A stretch of DNA of 45,404 bases from JAWOJB01 sp046484325 (GTDB lineage Bacteria; Actinomycetota; Acidimicrobiia; Spongiisociales; ZC4RG35): assembly GCA_046484325.1 (NCBI GenBank), contig JAWOJB010000045.1, positions 1 through 45,404 on the forward strand, read 5' to 3'. Of the stretch, positions 26,011-34,307 are shown one piece after another; positions within the stretch are counted from its first letter, which is position 1; each line of letters opens with the position of its first letter. The position numbers were made by a program, and so were the translations under genes. A model generated the notes under the pieces. The model had not been told where the DNA came from. It saw nothing but the letters and a program-made list of their open reading frames with translations, and did no database searches.

Positions 26011-26745
26011 GTGACCGTTATCCCCCACTCGCCACTCGAGCTCGTCCTCGCCGCACTCGTCGCCCTCGTCGGCGCGACCGTCCAGGGTGTGCTCGGCTTC
26101 GGGTACGCCGTGCTCGCGGTGCCGGTGTTGACCCTCATCGACCCCGGCTTCACCCCGGTACCCGTGCTGCTCGTGGCTCTGCCCCAGACGGTGGCCGCAG
26201 CCTGGCGCGAGCGGGGCGACCTCGACCTCGACGGCGTCGGATGGATCATCGGTGGCCGGATCCCCGGCTCGGTGGTGGGAGCTTGGGTCCTGATCGTGGC
26301 GGCCCGTGCGCTACTCGACGGGATCATCGCCCTCGTCGTGCTGGCGGCCGTGGCCGCCCTCGGCCTCGGGTGGTCGGTGAGGCTCACCCGGACGAGTCGT
26401 TTCGTAGCCGGGTTCGCCTCGGGGTTCAGCGGCACCACCTCGGCCATCGGGGGGCCGCCGATCGCCCTGCTGTACCGCGACTCGGGGGCGAGCACCGTCC
26501 GTTCCAGCCTGGGCGCGGTGTTCGCGCTCGGCATCATCGTGAATCTGGTGGTGCTGGCCGCGGCCGGTGTGGTCGTTCGCGCCGACTGGGTGGCTGCCGG
26601 CATCCTGCTGGTGCCGACGATGGCGGGATTCTGGCTGAGCTCGGCCGTGAAGGGGCGGGTCCCCGACGAAGCCCTCCGCACAGGGATCCTGGTCGTCGCC
26701 GCCCTCGCCGCGATCGGCCTGGCGCTGCGATCCGCCACCGGGTGA
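26011..26745 (+). CDS. TauE/SafE-family sulfite/organosulfonate exporter
   Basis: 244 residues, about eight membrane helices in two repeats of the TauE/SafE fold: LVALVGATVQGVLGFGYAVLAVPVL and FVAGFASGFSGTTSAIGGPPIALLYRD. Known members export sulfite, sulfoacetate or related organosulfur anions, and others are of unknown substrate. The location next to transsulfuration enzymes supports a sulfur role. GTG 26011 is chosen because it opens just before the first helix and sits near a GATACT box; the frame is open to 25960 without a better start. Divergent from metB across a structured region. Confidence 0.8.
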   Translation: MTVIPHSPLELVLAALVALVGATVQGVLGFGYAVLAVPVLTLIDPGFTPVPVLLVALPQTVAAAWRERGDLDLDGVGWIIGGRIPGSVVGAWVLIVAARALLDGIIALVVLAAVAALGLGWSVRLTRTSRFVAGFASGFSGTTSAIGGPPIALLYRDSGASTVRSSLGAVFALGIIVNLVVLAAAGVVVRADWVAAGILLVPTMAGFWLSSAVKGRVPDEALRTGILVVAALAAIGLALRSATG

Positions 26746-26752
26746 CCGCCGG

Positions 26753-27355
26753 TCAGCCGGCGATGGCCTCCCAGACGCCGGCCAGGGCCTCCTGCAGGCG
26801 GCCGACACCCCAGACGAGGATGAGGACGAGAACCACGACGCCGACGGCGGTGGCCACTGCCCGTAGCCGGTAGGTCCACCGCTCCTCGGGATCCTCGAGA
26901 TAGGAACCGGACGGAACCGGCACGGCGGGGTCGGTGACGAGGGTGGTGGCCGAGATGCTGCGAGCCGGGGGTGGGGTGGACGGCTCCGGGGCGGGGAGCG
27001 GCGGGGCTGCCTCCTCCCTGAGATGGACACCCCTCCGGGCGCGAGACACGGCCTCCTCCACCGAATCGACCGCCCGATCCACCGACGGGGCGAGCAGGGC
27101 GAGCTGTTGCTCGATCGTGGGGCGTTCCTCGTGGTCGGGCGGCTCCACCCCGGCGGACCGGAAGAGGTCGGCCTCGTCGATACCGAGGGCGGCTGCGAGC
27201 GGGATCAGCACGGCCGGGTCGTTGGGTTTCGACCGGCCCCGCTCCCAGTCCCGGATCGTGGTGGGCGATCGCCCCACGAGACGGGCCAGCCGGGCGACGG
27301 ACAGCGAGGCGGACTCCCGCCGTAGCCGCACGAGGTCGCCGAAATCCGTCTCCAC
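26753..27355 (-). CDS. XRE-family helix-turn-helix protein with C-terminal membrane anchor
   Basis: 200 residues. The N-terminal HTH (about residues 5-62) reads LVRLRRESASLSVARLARLVGRSPTTIRDWERGRSKP. A Pro/Ala-rich acidic linker (90-150) follows and ends in a single membrane helix (AVATAVGVVVLVLILVWGVG) near the C-terminus. The RodZ-like layout (HTH, linker, TM) suggests a membrane-tethered regulator or cytoskeletal adaptor; the membrane-side topology is reversed in length but plausible. GTG 27355 is chosen because GGTAACCT lies 7 nt upstream. Converges with tauE 7 nt away. Confidence 0.8.
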   Translation of the reverse strand: METDFGDLVRLRRESASLSVARLARLVGRSPTTIRDWERGRSKPNDPAVLIPLAAALGIDEADLFRSAGVEPPDHEERPTIEQQLALLAPSVDRAVDSVEEAVSRARRGVHLREEAAPPLPAPEPSTPPPARSISATTLVTDPAVPVPSGSYLEDPEERWTYRLRAVATAVGVVVLVLILVWGVGRLQEALAGVWEAIAG

Positions 27356-27362
27356 CGGTCCG

Positions 27363-27368
27363 AGGTTA
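27363..27368 (-). promoter_or_regulatory. -10 box TAACCT of the XRE gene
   Basis: GGTAACCT on the minus strand ends 7 nt before GTG 27355. Confidence 0.5.
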
Positions 27369-27400
27369 CCGGGGATGATGCCTCGAACCGGACCGGCCGG

Positions 27401-27406
27401 TAGCCT
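27401..27406 (+). promoter_or_regulatory. -10 box TAGCCT of tRNA-Sec
   Basis: TAGCCT ends 7 nt before the first tRNA base at 27414, so transcription may start at the mature 5' end. Confidence 0.45.
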
Positions 27407-27413
27407 CACGCCC

Positions 27414-27507
27414 GGAGGCGAACGAGCGCCTGGTGGGCTCCCTGGTCTTCAAAACCAGTGGGGGTCGGAGACGGCCCCGGCGGGTTCGATTCCCGTCCGC
27501 CTCCGCC
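27414..27507 (+). tRNA. selC: tRNA-Sec (anticodon TCA)
   Basis: The 7-nt anticodon loop CTTCAAA, closed by CTGGT/ACCAG, gives anticodon TCA at 27449-27451. Selenocysteine hallmarks are present: an 8-bp acceptor (GGAGGCGA with CCGCCTCC, the eighth pair an A-C mismatch), a 5-bp T stem (GCGGG / CCCGT with the same terminal G-T pair as E. coli selC), a long variable arm (GGGGTC / GGCCCC, 6 bp) and an extended D arm. The discriminator is G (27505), followed by CC; CCA is not fully encoded. The organism therefore should decode UGA as selenocysteine. selA, selB and selD are not in this window. Confidence 0.9.
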
Positions 27508-27510
27508 GAG

Positions 27511-27873
27511 TCAACGGGCGGCGGTTCCCCGGAGCCCGGCGAACGGCCCGGCCGTCCAGACCTCGACGCCGTCGAGCTCGGCGGCCCACCGTTCCGCCTG
27601 GTCCGACGTGACCAGCACGCGCACCGGCACCCCGTCCCCGAGGTGCCGCCGGTAGGCGGCGAGCACCTGGCGGTGCACCGGGATCTCGAGGTCGATCTCG
27701 AAGACGACGCCGTGGGAGTGCACACCCGTCTCGCAGCCGCCGCCCAGGGTGTAGCGCCACGGCTGCCCGCTGACACCGTGGCACACCATCACCGGTGAAC
27801 CCAGCGGCTCGAGGATGTCGCTCTCGAGCGGAGTCCCGGCAGGGACATCGACGACGACCACGCTCGAGGGCAT
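27511..27873 (-). CDS. Conserved-looking small hypothetical protein
   Basis: 120 residues, mixed alpha/beta, soluble. It contains MVCHGVSGQPWRYTLGGGCETGVHSHGVVFEID with two Cys and four His, which could bind metal, and a C-terminal helix-strand pair (VRVLVTSDQAERWAAEL). I do not recognise the family. ATG 27873 has the strong ribosome site GGAGGAGG, unlike most neighbours. It ends 4 nt after the tRNA-Sec on the opposite strand, so the two are tightly convergent. Confidence 0.6.
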   Translation of the reverse strand: MPSSVVVVDVPAGTPLESDILEPLGSPVMVCHGVSGQPWRYTLGGGCETGVHSHGVVFEIDLEIPVHRQVLAAYRRHLGDGVPVRVLVTSDQAERWAAELDGVEVWTAGPFAGLRGTAAR

Positions 27874-27948
27874 ACCACCTCCTCCAGGCGGACAGTCCCA
27901 TGTGGAACTCCCCTCGGCAAGGGGGCCTCCGGCGCATTCGTGGGGACT

Positions 27949-30204
27949 TCAGCCCTTGCGCTGGGCGTCGGCCACGGCGATGGCCGTCAGGTTCACCACG
28001 TCCCCGACCTCGGCATCCCGCTGCAGGACGTGGACCGAGCGCCGGAGACCAGTCAGGATCGGCCCGATGACCTCGGCGTCGGCGAGGCGGTTGAGCAGCT
28101 TGTAGGCGGCGTTCGCCGCCGTCAGCGACGGGAAGACGAGCACGTTGGCCGCCCGGTCGAGCGGCCCGTGGGGGCGGCGCCGCCGGACGAGCTCGGTCAC
28201 GACCGCGGTATCGGCTTGCATCTCGCCATCGGCCGGGATCTCGGGGCGGAGCGTCCGGAAGATGTCGACGGCACGGCGGACCCGGTCGGGCTCGTCACCA
28301 CCGGCGGAGCCGAAGTCGCTGTACGAGATGAACGCCACCCGGGGTGTCCGGTCGAACTGTTCGGCCACGTCGACGGCGGCCGCCGCGATCTCCGCGAGCT
28401 GCTCGGCCGACGGCAGGATGTTCACGGCGCAATCCGTCATGAAGTACGGGGCTCCCGCCGTGATCACCACGTAGACGGCGCTGGCGATGGTCCTCCCCGG
28501 CTCCATCCGGATGATCTGCAGGGCCGGGCGGATCGTGTCCGGGTAGAAGGTCGTGAGCCCGCCCAGAACCGCATCGGCCTCGCCGAGCTCCACCATGAGG
28601 GCGGCGAACACGTTGGGATCGACGACCTGTCGCCCGGCGACCTCGGCGGTCATGCCCTTTGCCGACCTGAGCTCGACGAGCCGTGCCGCATACCGGCGCC
28701 GGGCGTCGTCCTGGGTGGCGGGGTCGAGCACGGTGATCCCGGCCAGTCCGATCCCGAGCTCGGTGGAGAGCTCGCCGATGATTCCGGCGTCGCCCAGCAG
28801 CACCGGGTGGGCGATCCCCTCGTCGAGGACCCGGCGGGCGGCCCGGACGATGCGCACATCCTCGCCGTGCGGGTAGACGACCTGCAGCGGCCGCTGCCGC
28901 GCCCGGCCCGTCACCGACTGGAGCAGCCCGTAGGAGGCCTGGAACCGGGAACGCAACTCGTCCCGGTAGGCGTCGAGGTCGTCGAGTGGGAGCCGGGCGA
29001 GGCCCTCCTCGACCGCGGCCGCCGCCACCGCCGGGGCCACGGACCACAGCACCCGCGGGTCGAACGGCTTGGGGATGAGGTACTCGGGGCCGAAGGAGAG
29101 CCGATCGAGGTCGTAGGCCTTGAGCACCGACTCGGGGACGGGCCGGCGGGCGAGCTCGGCCAGGGCCCGGGCCGCTGCGATCTTCATGCCCTCGCTCACC
29201 TGCCGGGCCCGGACGTCGAGGGCGCCCCGGAAGATGAACGGGAAGCCGAGGACGTTGTTCACCTGGTTCGGGAAGTCGCTGCGACCGGTGGCCACGAGGG
29301 CGTCCGGCCTGGCTCGCTTCGCCTCCTCGTAGCCGATCTCCGGGGTGGGGTTGGCAAGGGCGAACACGAGCGGTCGATCGGCCATCGAGCGCACCATCTC
29401 GGCCGTCACCGTGCCGCCGACCGACACGCCGAGAAAGGCGTCGGCGCCGACGAGGGCGTCTGCGAGGGTGCGGAGCGGCGTGTCGCGGGCGAACTCGGGC
29501 TTCGGCGGCGCCAGATCGTCCCGACCCACGTGGATGACCCCCCGGGAGTCCACGAGCAGCAGGTGCTCGCGGAGCACCCCGAGCGCCAGGAAGAACCGGG
29601 CTGTGGCTACCCCGGCCGCCCCCGCACCCGCCACCACCACCCGAGTGGTGGCCGCCTGGCGGCCCGTCAACTCGAGGGCGTTGATGAAGGCCGCCCCGGC
29701 GATGATGGCGGTCCCGTGCTGATCGTCGTGGAAGACCGGGATGTCGAGACGATCGCGGAGCGTCTCCTCGATGTAGAAGGCCTCCGGCGCCTTGATGTCC
29801 TCGAGGTTGATGCCACCCACGGTCGGCTCGAGCAGTTCGCAGAACCGGATCACATCCTCGGGGTCCTCCGAGCCGACCTCGAGGTCGTACACGTCGATGT
29901 CGGCGAACCGCTTGAACAGGACCGCCTTGCCCTCCATCACGGGCTTGCCCGCCAGTGCGCCGATGTTGCCGAGGCCGAGCACCGCGGTGCCGTTGGAGAC
30001 GACCGCCACGAGGTTGCCTCGGTTCGTGTACCGGAAGGCGGCGTCCGGGTCGTGGGCGATCGCCAGGCTCGGCTCGGCCACGCCCGGGGTGTACGCGAGC
30101 GAGAGGTCGGCCTGGGTGGCGGTCGGCTTGGTGGGGCGGATCTCGAGCTTCCCCGGCCGGCCCCGCTCGTGGTAGTCGAGGGCCTCGGAGAATCGGTCGG
30201 ACAT
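27949..30204 (-). CDS. maeB: NADP-dependent malic enzyme with C-terminal phosphotransacetylase-like domain (MaeB)
   Basis: 751 residues in two parts. The N-terminal malic domain (about 1-425) holds the ADLSLAYTPGVAEPSLAIA substrate motif, the Tyr/Lys catalytic region (GGINLEDIKAPEAF, FHDDQHGTAI) and the Rossmann motif VVVAGAGAAGVATARFF. The C-terminal phosphate acetyltransferase-like domain (about 435-750) is regulatory in MaeB enzymes (acetyl-CoA/acetyl-P inhibition). It decarboxylates malate to pyruvate. Start ATG 30204 was chosen: TAGCGT lies 7 nt upstream, MSDRFSEALDYHERGRPGK is the conserved N-terminus; the longer frame is 20 codons without homology. Confidence 0.94.
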   Translation of the reverse strand: MSDRFSEALDYHERGRPGKLEIRPTKPTATQADLSLAYTPGVAEPSLAIAHDPDAAFRYTNRGNLVAVVSNGTAVLGLGNIGALAGKPVMEGKAVLFKRFADIDVYDLEVGSEDPEDVIRFCELLEPTVGGINLEDIKAPEAFYIEETLRDRLDIPVFHDDQHGTAIIAGAAFINALELTGRQAATTRVVVAGAGAAGVATARFFLALGVLREHLLLVDSRGVIHVGRDDLAPPKPEFARDTPLRTLADALVGADAFLGVSVGGTVTAEMVRSMADRPLVFALANPTPEIGYEEAKRARPDALVATGRSDFPNQVNNVLGFPFIFRGALDVRARQVSEGMKIAAARALAELARRPVPESVLKAYDLDRLSFGPEYLIPKPFDPRVLWSVAPAVAAAAVEEGLARLPLDDLDAYRDELRSRFQASYGLLQSVTGRARQRPLQVVYPHGEDVRIVRAARRVLDEGIAHPVLLGDAGIIGELSTELGIGLAGITVLDPATQDDARRRYAARLVELRSAKGMTAEVAGRQVVDPNVFAALMVELGEADAVLGGLTTFYPDTIRPALQIIRMEPGRTIASAVYVVITAGAPYFMTDCAVNILPSAEQLAEIAAAAVDVAEQFDRTPRVAFISYSDFGSAGGDEPDRVRRAVDIFRTLRPEIPADGEMQADTAVVTELVRRRRPHGPLDRAANVLVFPSLTAANAAYKLLNRLADAEVIGPILTGLRRSVHVLQRDAEVGDVVNLTAIAVADAQRKG

Positions 30205-30211
30205 GAGGAGC

Positions 30212-30217
30212 ACGCTA
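30212..30217 (-). promoter_or_regulatory. -10 box TAGCGT of maeB
   Basis: TAGCGT on the minus strand ends 7 nt before ATG 30204, leaderless start predicted. Confidence 0.45.
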
Positions 30218-30308
30218 CTCCTGCCTCCGACCTCCGGTCGTGGGAACGCCCCGACCCGCGGCATGGCCGGCTCCCGAATCCCCGGGAGCGTGGCACACTG
30301 GTCCGGCG

Positions 30309-30611
30309 ATGAACGATGGGAACGGACACCGGGACTCCGGCTTCAAGGTGATGAGCGGGTGGCGGGTCGGCCACGCTCCGGAAGAGGCCACGACCCGCTC
30401 GGGCCTGCTCGTGCCGGCCGGTACAAAGGACGGCAACGACGCCCTCGCCCTCGTCGACGTGGTCACCGGCCAGCAGTTCTGGGCCGTCCCGACCGGGGCC
30501 TGGCGATTCATCTGGCCGGCCACGGGGAGGCCGGTGGTGGCGGTCCGCGAATCCCAGATCATCGCCGAGGAGGAGCCCGAGCACGTGGCCGCCGACGGGC
30601 AGTACCTGTGA
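30309..30611 (+). CDS. Small hypothetical protein
   Basis: 100 residues, acidic, soluble, with three Trp-containing patches (SGWRVGH, QFWAVPTGAWRFIW). I recognise no family. The ATG at 30309 is the first good start after the divergent maeB; no Shine-Dalgarno is seen and a weak CACACT box lies about 9 nt upstream. The composition matches the neighbours. It precedes hflX by 46 nt, but a separate -10 box is seen in front of hflX. Confidence 0.5.
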   Translation: MNDGNGHRDSGFKVMSGWRVGHAPEEATTRSGLLVPAGTKDGNDALALVDVVTGQQFWAVPTGAWRFIWPATGRPVVAVRESQIIAEEEPEHVAADGQYL

Positions 30612-30643
30612 CGAATATCCGGCGGGGTCGCTCTCGAGCCCTC

Positions 30644-30649
30644 GATAAC
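30644..30649 (+). promoter_or_regulatory. -10 box GATAAC of hflX
   Basis: GATAAC ends 8 nt before GTG 30658, leaderless start predicted. Confidence 0.4.
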
Positions 30650-30657
30650 GTGGCGTC

Positions 30658-31968
30658 GTGACCTACGACCATCGAGCCCGACAGCGCCGCCGGCTGACCG
30701 CCACGGTGACCGACCTGGGGGTCTTGCGCCAGCGGGCGCTCCTGGTCGGCGTGCTTGCACCCGGCGCCGACCTGCTGGAGGCCGAGCGCTCCCTGGAGGA
30801 ACTCGCCCTCCTCACCGACACCGCCGGTTCGGACACCATCGCCACCGAGCTCGTCCGGCGCGACCGCCTCGACCCTGCCTACCTGATCGGGTCGGGAAAG
30901 GCCGACGAGCTGGCCGAGATCGTGGGCGCGCTGGACGCCGACGTGGTGGTGTTCGACAACGAGTTGAGCCCTGCCCAGCAGCGCAACCTCCAGCGGCGGT
31001 TCGAGGTCGACGTCGTCGATCGAGAGGCGCTCATCCTCGACATCTTCGCCCAGCACGCCACGTCGCGAGAGGGTTCGCTGCAGGTCGAGCTCGCCCTGCT
31101 CCGATATCGCCTGCCCCGCCTGCGAGGAAGGGGCCTGGAGCTGTCCCAGCAAGGAGCCGGAATCGGGACCCGCGGGCCCGGTGAGACCAAGCTCGAGACC
31201 GACCGCCGCCGGATTCGCAGCAGGATCGCCAAGCTCGAGCGAGAGCTCGGCGCGCTCGACCAGCACCGCCACACCCAGCGCAAGGCCCGCCGGCGCTCCC
31301 ACGTGCCCCAGGTCGCCCTCGTCGGCTACACCAATGCGGGCAAGTCGACGCTGCTCAACCGGCTCACCTCAGCCGAGGTCCTCGTCGAGGACCGGCTCTT
31401 CTCCACGCTCGACTCGACCGTCCGGCGACTCGAGCTACCCGACGGGAGCACCACCCTCCTTTCGGACACCGTCGGCTTCGTGCGGCGGCTCCCCCACCAG
31501 CTGGTCGAGGCCTTCAAATCGACGCTCGACGAGGTCCGGGAGTCCGACCTCCTGCTCCATCTGGTGGACTCGTCCGATCCCGACCCCGACGGGCAGATCG
31601 CCGCGGTCCGGGCGGTGCTCCTCGAGATCGGCGCCCACGAGATCCCCGAGTTGCTCGTGGCCAACAAGGCGGACATCGCCGACGCGGTGGCCCTGTCCCG
31701 GATCCGCAACCTCCATCCCGAGGCTGCGGTGATCTCCGCCGCCACCGGTCAGGGTGTGGTGGACCTCGTGGCGGCGGTCTCCGAGCGGATCAGCGAGCGG
31801 ACGGTCCTGCTGCACCTCCAGATCCCCTACGACCGGGGCGAGATCGCGGCCGCCGCCCACCGCCTTGGCGACGTGGTCGCCGAGAAGCACGAGCCCGACG
31901 GCACCATGATCGACGTTCGGCTGCCCCGCGACAGCGTCTCAGGCTTCCAGGAGTTCGTCCAGGCCTGA
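30658..31968 (+). CDS. hflX: GTPase HflX (ribosome-splitting)
   Basis: 436 residues. N-terminal HflX domain (ELVRRDRLDPAYLIGSGKADELAEI, VFDNELSPAQQRNLQRRF, VDREALILDIFAQHATSREGSLQVELA) is followed by the coiled region and G domain: G1 GYTNAGKST, G3 DTVGFVRRLP, G4 NKAD. GTP hydrolysis by HflX splits stalled 70S ribosomes under stress. GTG 30658 is preferred; a GATAAC box sits 8 nt upstream. The 3' end overlaps the convergent ppgK by 30 nt. Confidence 0.94.
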   Translation: MTYDHRARQRRRLTATVTDLGVLRQRALLVGVLAPGADLLEAERSLEELALLTDTAGSDTIATELVRRDRLDPAYLIGSGKADELAEIVGALDADVVVFDNELSPAQQRNLQRRFEVDVVDREALILDIFAQHATSREGSLQVELALLRYRLPRLRGRGLELSQQGAGIGTRGPGETKLETDRRRIRSRIAKLERELGALDQHRHTQRKARRRSHVPQVALVGYTNAGKSTLLNRLTSAEVLVEDRLFSTLDSTVRRLELPDGSTTLLSDTVGFVRRLPHQLVEAFKSTLDEVRESDLLLHLVDSSDPDPDGQIAAVRAVLLEIGAHEIPELLVANKADIADAVALSRIRNLHPEAAVISAATGQGVVDLVAAVSERISERTVLLHLQIPYDRGEIAAAAHRLGDVVAEKHEPDGTMIDVRLPRDSVSGFQEFVQA

Positions 31969-32703
31969 ACGGCTCATCGCCGCCATCGCCGCCCCGACGA
32001 TCCCGGCCTCGTTCTGCAGGCGGGCGGGCGTCACCTCGGTGGCCACCGACAAACGGTCTCCCCACTTGTCCCACTTCCGGCTGATCCCGCCTCCGATGAC
32101 GAAGAGGTCGGGGGAGAAGACCCGCTCGAGGTGCCGGAGGTACTCGTTCACCCGTTCCGCCCAGTCCTTCCACGAGAGACCCTCGCGCTCGCGGGCGCTC
32201 GCCGCCGCCCACTGCTCGACCGATTCGAGTCCCCGGAAGTGCAGGTGGCCCAGCTCGGTGTTGGGCACGAGCCGCCGGTCGTTGAAGAGCGCGCTGCCGA
32301 TGCCGGTGCCGAATGTGAGGAGGAGCACCACCCCCTCCCGGTCCCGACCGGCCCCGTGCGCCATCTCGGCGAGCCCGGCGGCGTCGGCGTCGTTGAGCAC
32401 CGTCACCGGGAGCCCGGTGCGCTCGGTGAAGAGGGCGTCGGCGTCGGTTCCCACCCAGGCAGGGTCGACGTTGGCGGCACTGAGGGTCACACCGTGGCGG
32501 ACGATGGCCGGGAAGGTGATGCCCACCGGCCCGTGATAGGCGAAGTGCTCGACCATCTCGACCACCACCGAGGCAACCGCGTCCGGCGTCGAGGGTTGGG
32601 GCGTGAGGATCTTGCGCCGCTCAGAGGCGAGCGCGCCCGTCACCGGGTCCACCAGGTTGCCCTTGATACCCGACCCGCCGATGTCGATGCCCAGGACCTC
32701 CAT
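31939..32703 (-). CDS. ppgK: Polyphosphate glucokinase (ROK family)
   Basis: 254 residues. ROK/PPGK ATPase-type fold with the N-terminal phosphate motif GIDIGGSGIKGNLVD and VLNDADAAGLAEM, followed by VLLLTFGTGIGSALF and ELGHLHFRGLESVEQWAAASAR. LGHL..EQW-type segments plus the absence of zinc-binding CxxG motifs fit the actinobacterial polyphosphate/ATP-glucomannokinase. It phosphorylates glucose to glucose-6-phosphate, which feeds the divergent gnd (pentose phosphate pathway) and otsA. TATCCT lies 6 nt before the ATG with GGAG inside it. Confidence 0.92.
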   Translation of the reverse strand: MEVLGIDIGGSGIKGNLVDPVTGALASERRKILTPQPSTPDAVASVVVEMVEHFAYHGPVGITFPAIVRHGVTLSAANVDPAWVGTDADALFTERTGLPVTVLNDADAAGLAEMAHGAGRDREGVVLLLTFGTGIGSALFNDRRLVPNTELGHLHFRGLESVEQWAAASAREREGLSWKDWAERVNEYLRHLERVFSPDLFVIGGGISRKWDKWGDRLSVATEVTPARLQNEAGIVGAAMAAMSRSGLDELLEA

Positions 32704-32709
32704 CTCCGG

Positions 32710-32715
32710 AGGATA
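32710..32715 (-). promoter_or_regulatory. -10 box TATCCT of ppgK
   Basis: TATCCT on the minus strand ends 6 nt before ATG 32703. Confidence 0.45.
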
Positions 32716-32732
32716 CGCATGACGGGCATGGG

Positions 32733-32738
32733 TACCCT
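32733..32738 (+). promoter_or_regulatory. -10 box TACCCT of gnd
   Basis: TACCCT ends 6 nt before ATG 32745; ppgK and gnd are divergent with only 41 nt between starts, so both promoters overlap. Confidence 0.5.
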
Positions 32739-32744
32739 CGCCCC

Positions 32745-34256
32745 ATGACCGCCACAGCCGATCTCGGGCTCATCGGCCTCGCCGTGATGGGCCAGAACCT
32801 GGTCCTCAACCTCGCCGACCACGGGTACACCGTCGCCGTCTACAACCGCACCCGGGCGGTGACCGACGCCTTCGTGGACGGCCCGGCGGCCGGCCGCCCG
32901 GTCATCCCGACAGCCGGGTTGGACGAGTTGGTCGGCATGCTCGGGCGCCCGCGGCGGGTGATGCTCATGATCCAGGCCGGTCCCGCCGTCGACACCGTCA
33001 TCGAACAGCTCATACCGCTGCTCGATCCGGGTGACATCGTCGTCGACGGTGGGAACTCCCTGTATACCGACACCATCCGCCGGGCCCGGAATCTCGAGGA
33101 ACGGGGCCTGCTGTTCGTGGGGACCGGGATCAGCGGCGGCGAGGAGGGAGCCCGGCATGGACCGTCGATCATGCCCGGGGGCTCGGCGGAGGCCTGGCCC
33201 CACGTGCGCGAGATGTTCCAGGCGATCGCCGCCAAGGTCGCCGACGGGACCCCGACCGCCGACTGGGTGGGCCCCGATGGCGCCGGGCACTTCGTGAAGA
33301 TGGTCCACAACGGCATCGAGTACGGCGACATGCAGGTGATCGCCGAGGCCTACCACCTGCTGCGGGCGGCGGGGCTCGGGTACGACGAGATGAGCAACGT
33401 CTTCCGCCGCTGGGGCGAGGGGGTGCTCGACTCGTTCCTCATCGACATCACCGCCGAGATCCTGGCGACCCGTGACGAGGACGGCGAGCCGCTGCTCGAG
33501 AAGATCCTCGACACCGCCGGTCAGAAGGGCACCGGCCGGTGGACGGTGATCTCGTCCATGCAGTTCGGCCAACCGCTGTCGCTCGTGGCCGAGGCGGTGT
33601 ACGCCCGTATCGTGTCGTCGATGCGCGAGGCGCGGCTGACCGCCTCGGCCGGCCTCGAAGGGCCGAGCCCGTCGATGATCGACGTCGACGTCGTTTCCGA
33701 TGCCGAGACGTACCCGGGCGACCTCGAGGACGTCAGCCACGATCACCTCGGTGGGTTCGTCGACGCGGTCCGGGACGCCCTCTATGCATCCAAGATCGTG
33801 TCCTACGCCCAGGGGTTCATGCTGCTCCGGGCTGCCTCGGACGAGCACGGCTGGGATCTCGCCCTCGGCCGGATCGCGTCGCTGTGGCGGGAGGGCTGCA
33901 TCATCCGGGCGGCGTTCCTCGACGACATCACCGCCGCCTTCGAGCGAAACCCCGAGCTGGCCAACTTGATGCTCGATCCCTTCTTCCGCCAGGCCCTCAA
34001 CCGGGCCCAGGACGGGTGGCGCCGGGCCGTGGCAGCCGCCGTCCAGCACGGGATCCCGGTGCCGGCCTACTCGGCGGCGCTCGCGTTCTACGACGCCTAC
34101 CGCTCGGCCCGGCTGCCCGCCAACCTCATCCAGGCCCAGCGCGACTTCTTCGGCGCCCACACCTACGAGCGGGTCGACCGGCCACGCGGCCAGTTCTTCC
34201 ACACCAACTGGACCGGCCGCGGTGGCTCCACCACGTCCGGCTCCTACCAGGCCTGA
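32745..34256 (+). CDS. gnd: 6-phosphogluconate dehydrogenase, decarboxylating
   Basis: 503 residues. NADP-binding N-terminus (GLIGLAVMGQNLVLNLADHGY), then FVGTGISGGEEGARHGPSIMPGG, the catalytic Lys motif GHFVKMVHNGIEYGDMQ and the C-terminal QRDFFGAHTYERVDRPRGQFFHTNWTGRGG. It oxidises 6-phosphogluconate to ribulose-5-phosphate and gives NADPH in the oxidative pentose phosphate pathway. The length suits the long dimeric type. The start is supported by a TACCCT box 6 nt upstream. It ends 3 nt before repeat copy 3. Confidence 0.96.
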   Translation: MTATADLGLIGLAVMGQNLVLNLADHGYTVAVYNRTRAVTDAFVDGPAAGRPVIPTAGLDELVGMLGRPRRVMLMIQAGPAVDTVIEQLIPLLDPGDIVVDGGNSLYTDTIRRARNLEERGLLFVGTGISGGEEGARHGPSIMPGGSAEAWPHVREMFQAIAAKVADGTPTADWVGPDGAGHFVKMVHNGIEYGDMQVIAEAYHLLRAAGLGYDEMSNVFRRWGEGVLDSFLIDITAEILATRDEDGEPLLEKILDTAGQKGTGRWTVISSMQFGQPLSLVAEAVYARIVSSMREARLTASAGLEGPSPSMIDVDVVSDAETYPGDLEDVSHDHLGGFVDAVRDALYASKIVSYAQGFMLLRAASDEHGWDLALGRIASLWREGCIIRAAFLDDITAAFERNPELANLMLDPFFRQALNRAQDGWRRAVAAAVQHGIPVPAYSAALAFYDAYRSARLPANLIQAQRDFFGAHTYERVDRPRGQFFHTNWTGRGGSTTSGSYQA

Positions 34257-34258
34257 GG

Positions 34259-34307
34259 CCAACCCTGGGTTGGGGAACACGAAAATCGTGTTCCCCGGCC
34301 CACGGTT
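34259..34307 (+). repeat. 49-bp 3'-end quasi-palindrome, copy 3
   Basis: The best paired copy: about 19 Watson-Crick and 2 G-T pairs in a 22-bp stem. It begins 3 nt after the gnd stop and its last base is the first base of the stop anticodon of the convergent AbiEi/DUF559 gene. Confidence 0.88.

Noticed and set aside
27940..30312. 790-codon + strand open frame opposite maeB
   Set aside because: Antisense shadow of MaeB; composition is rich in Gly, Arg, Asp and His without domain patterns.
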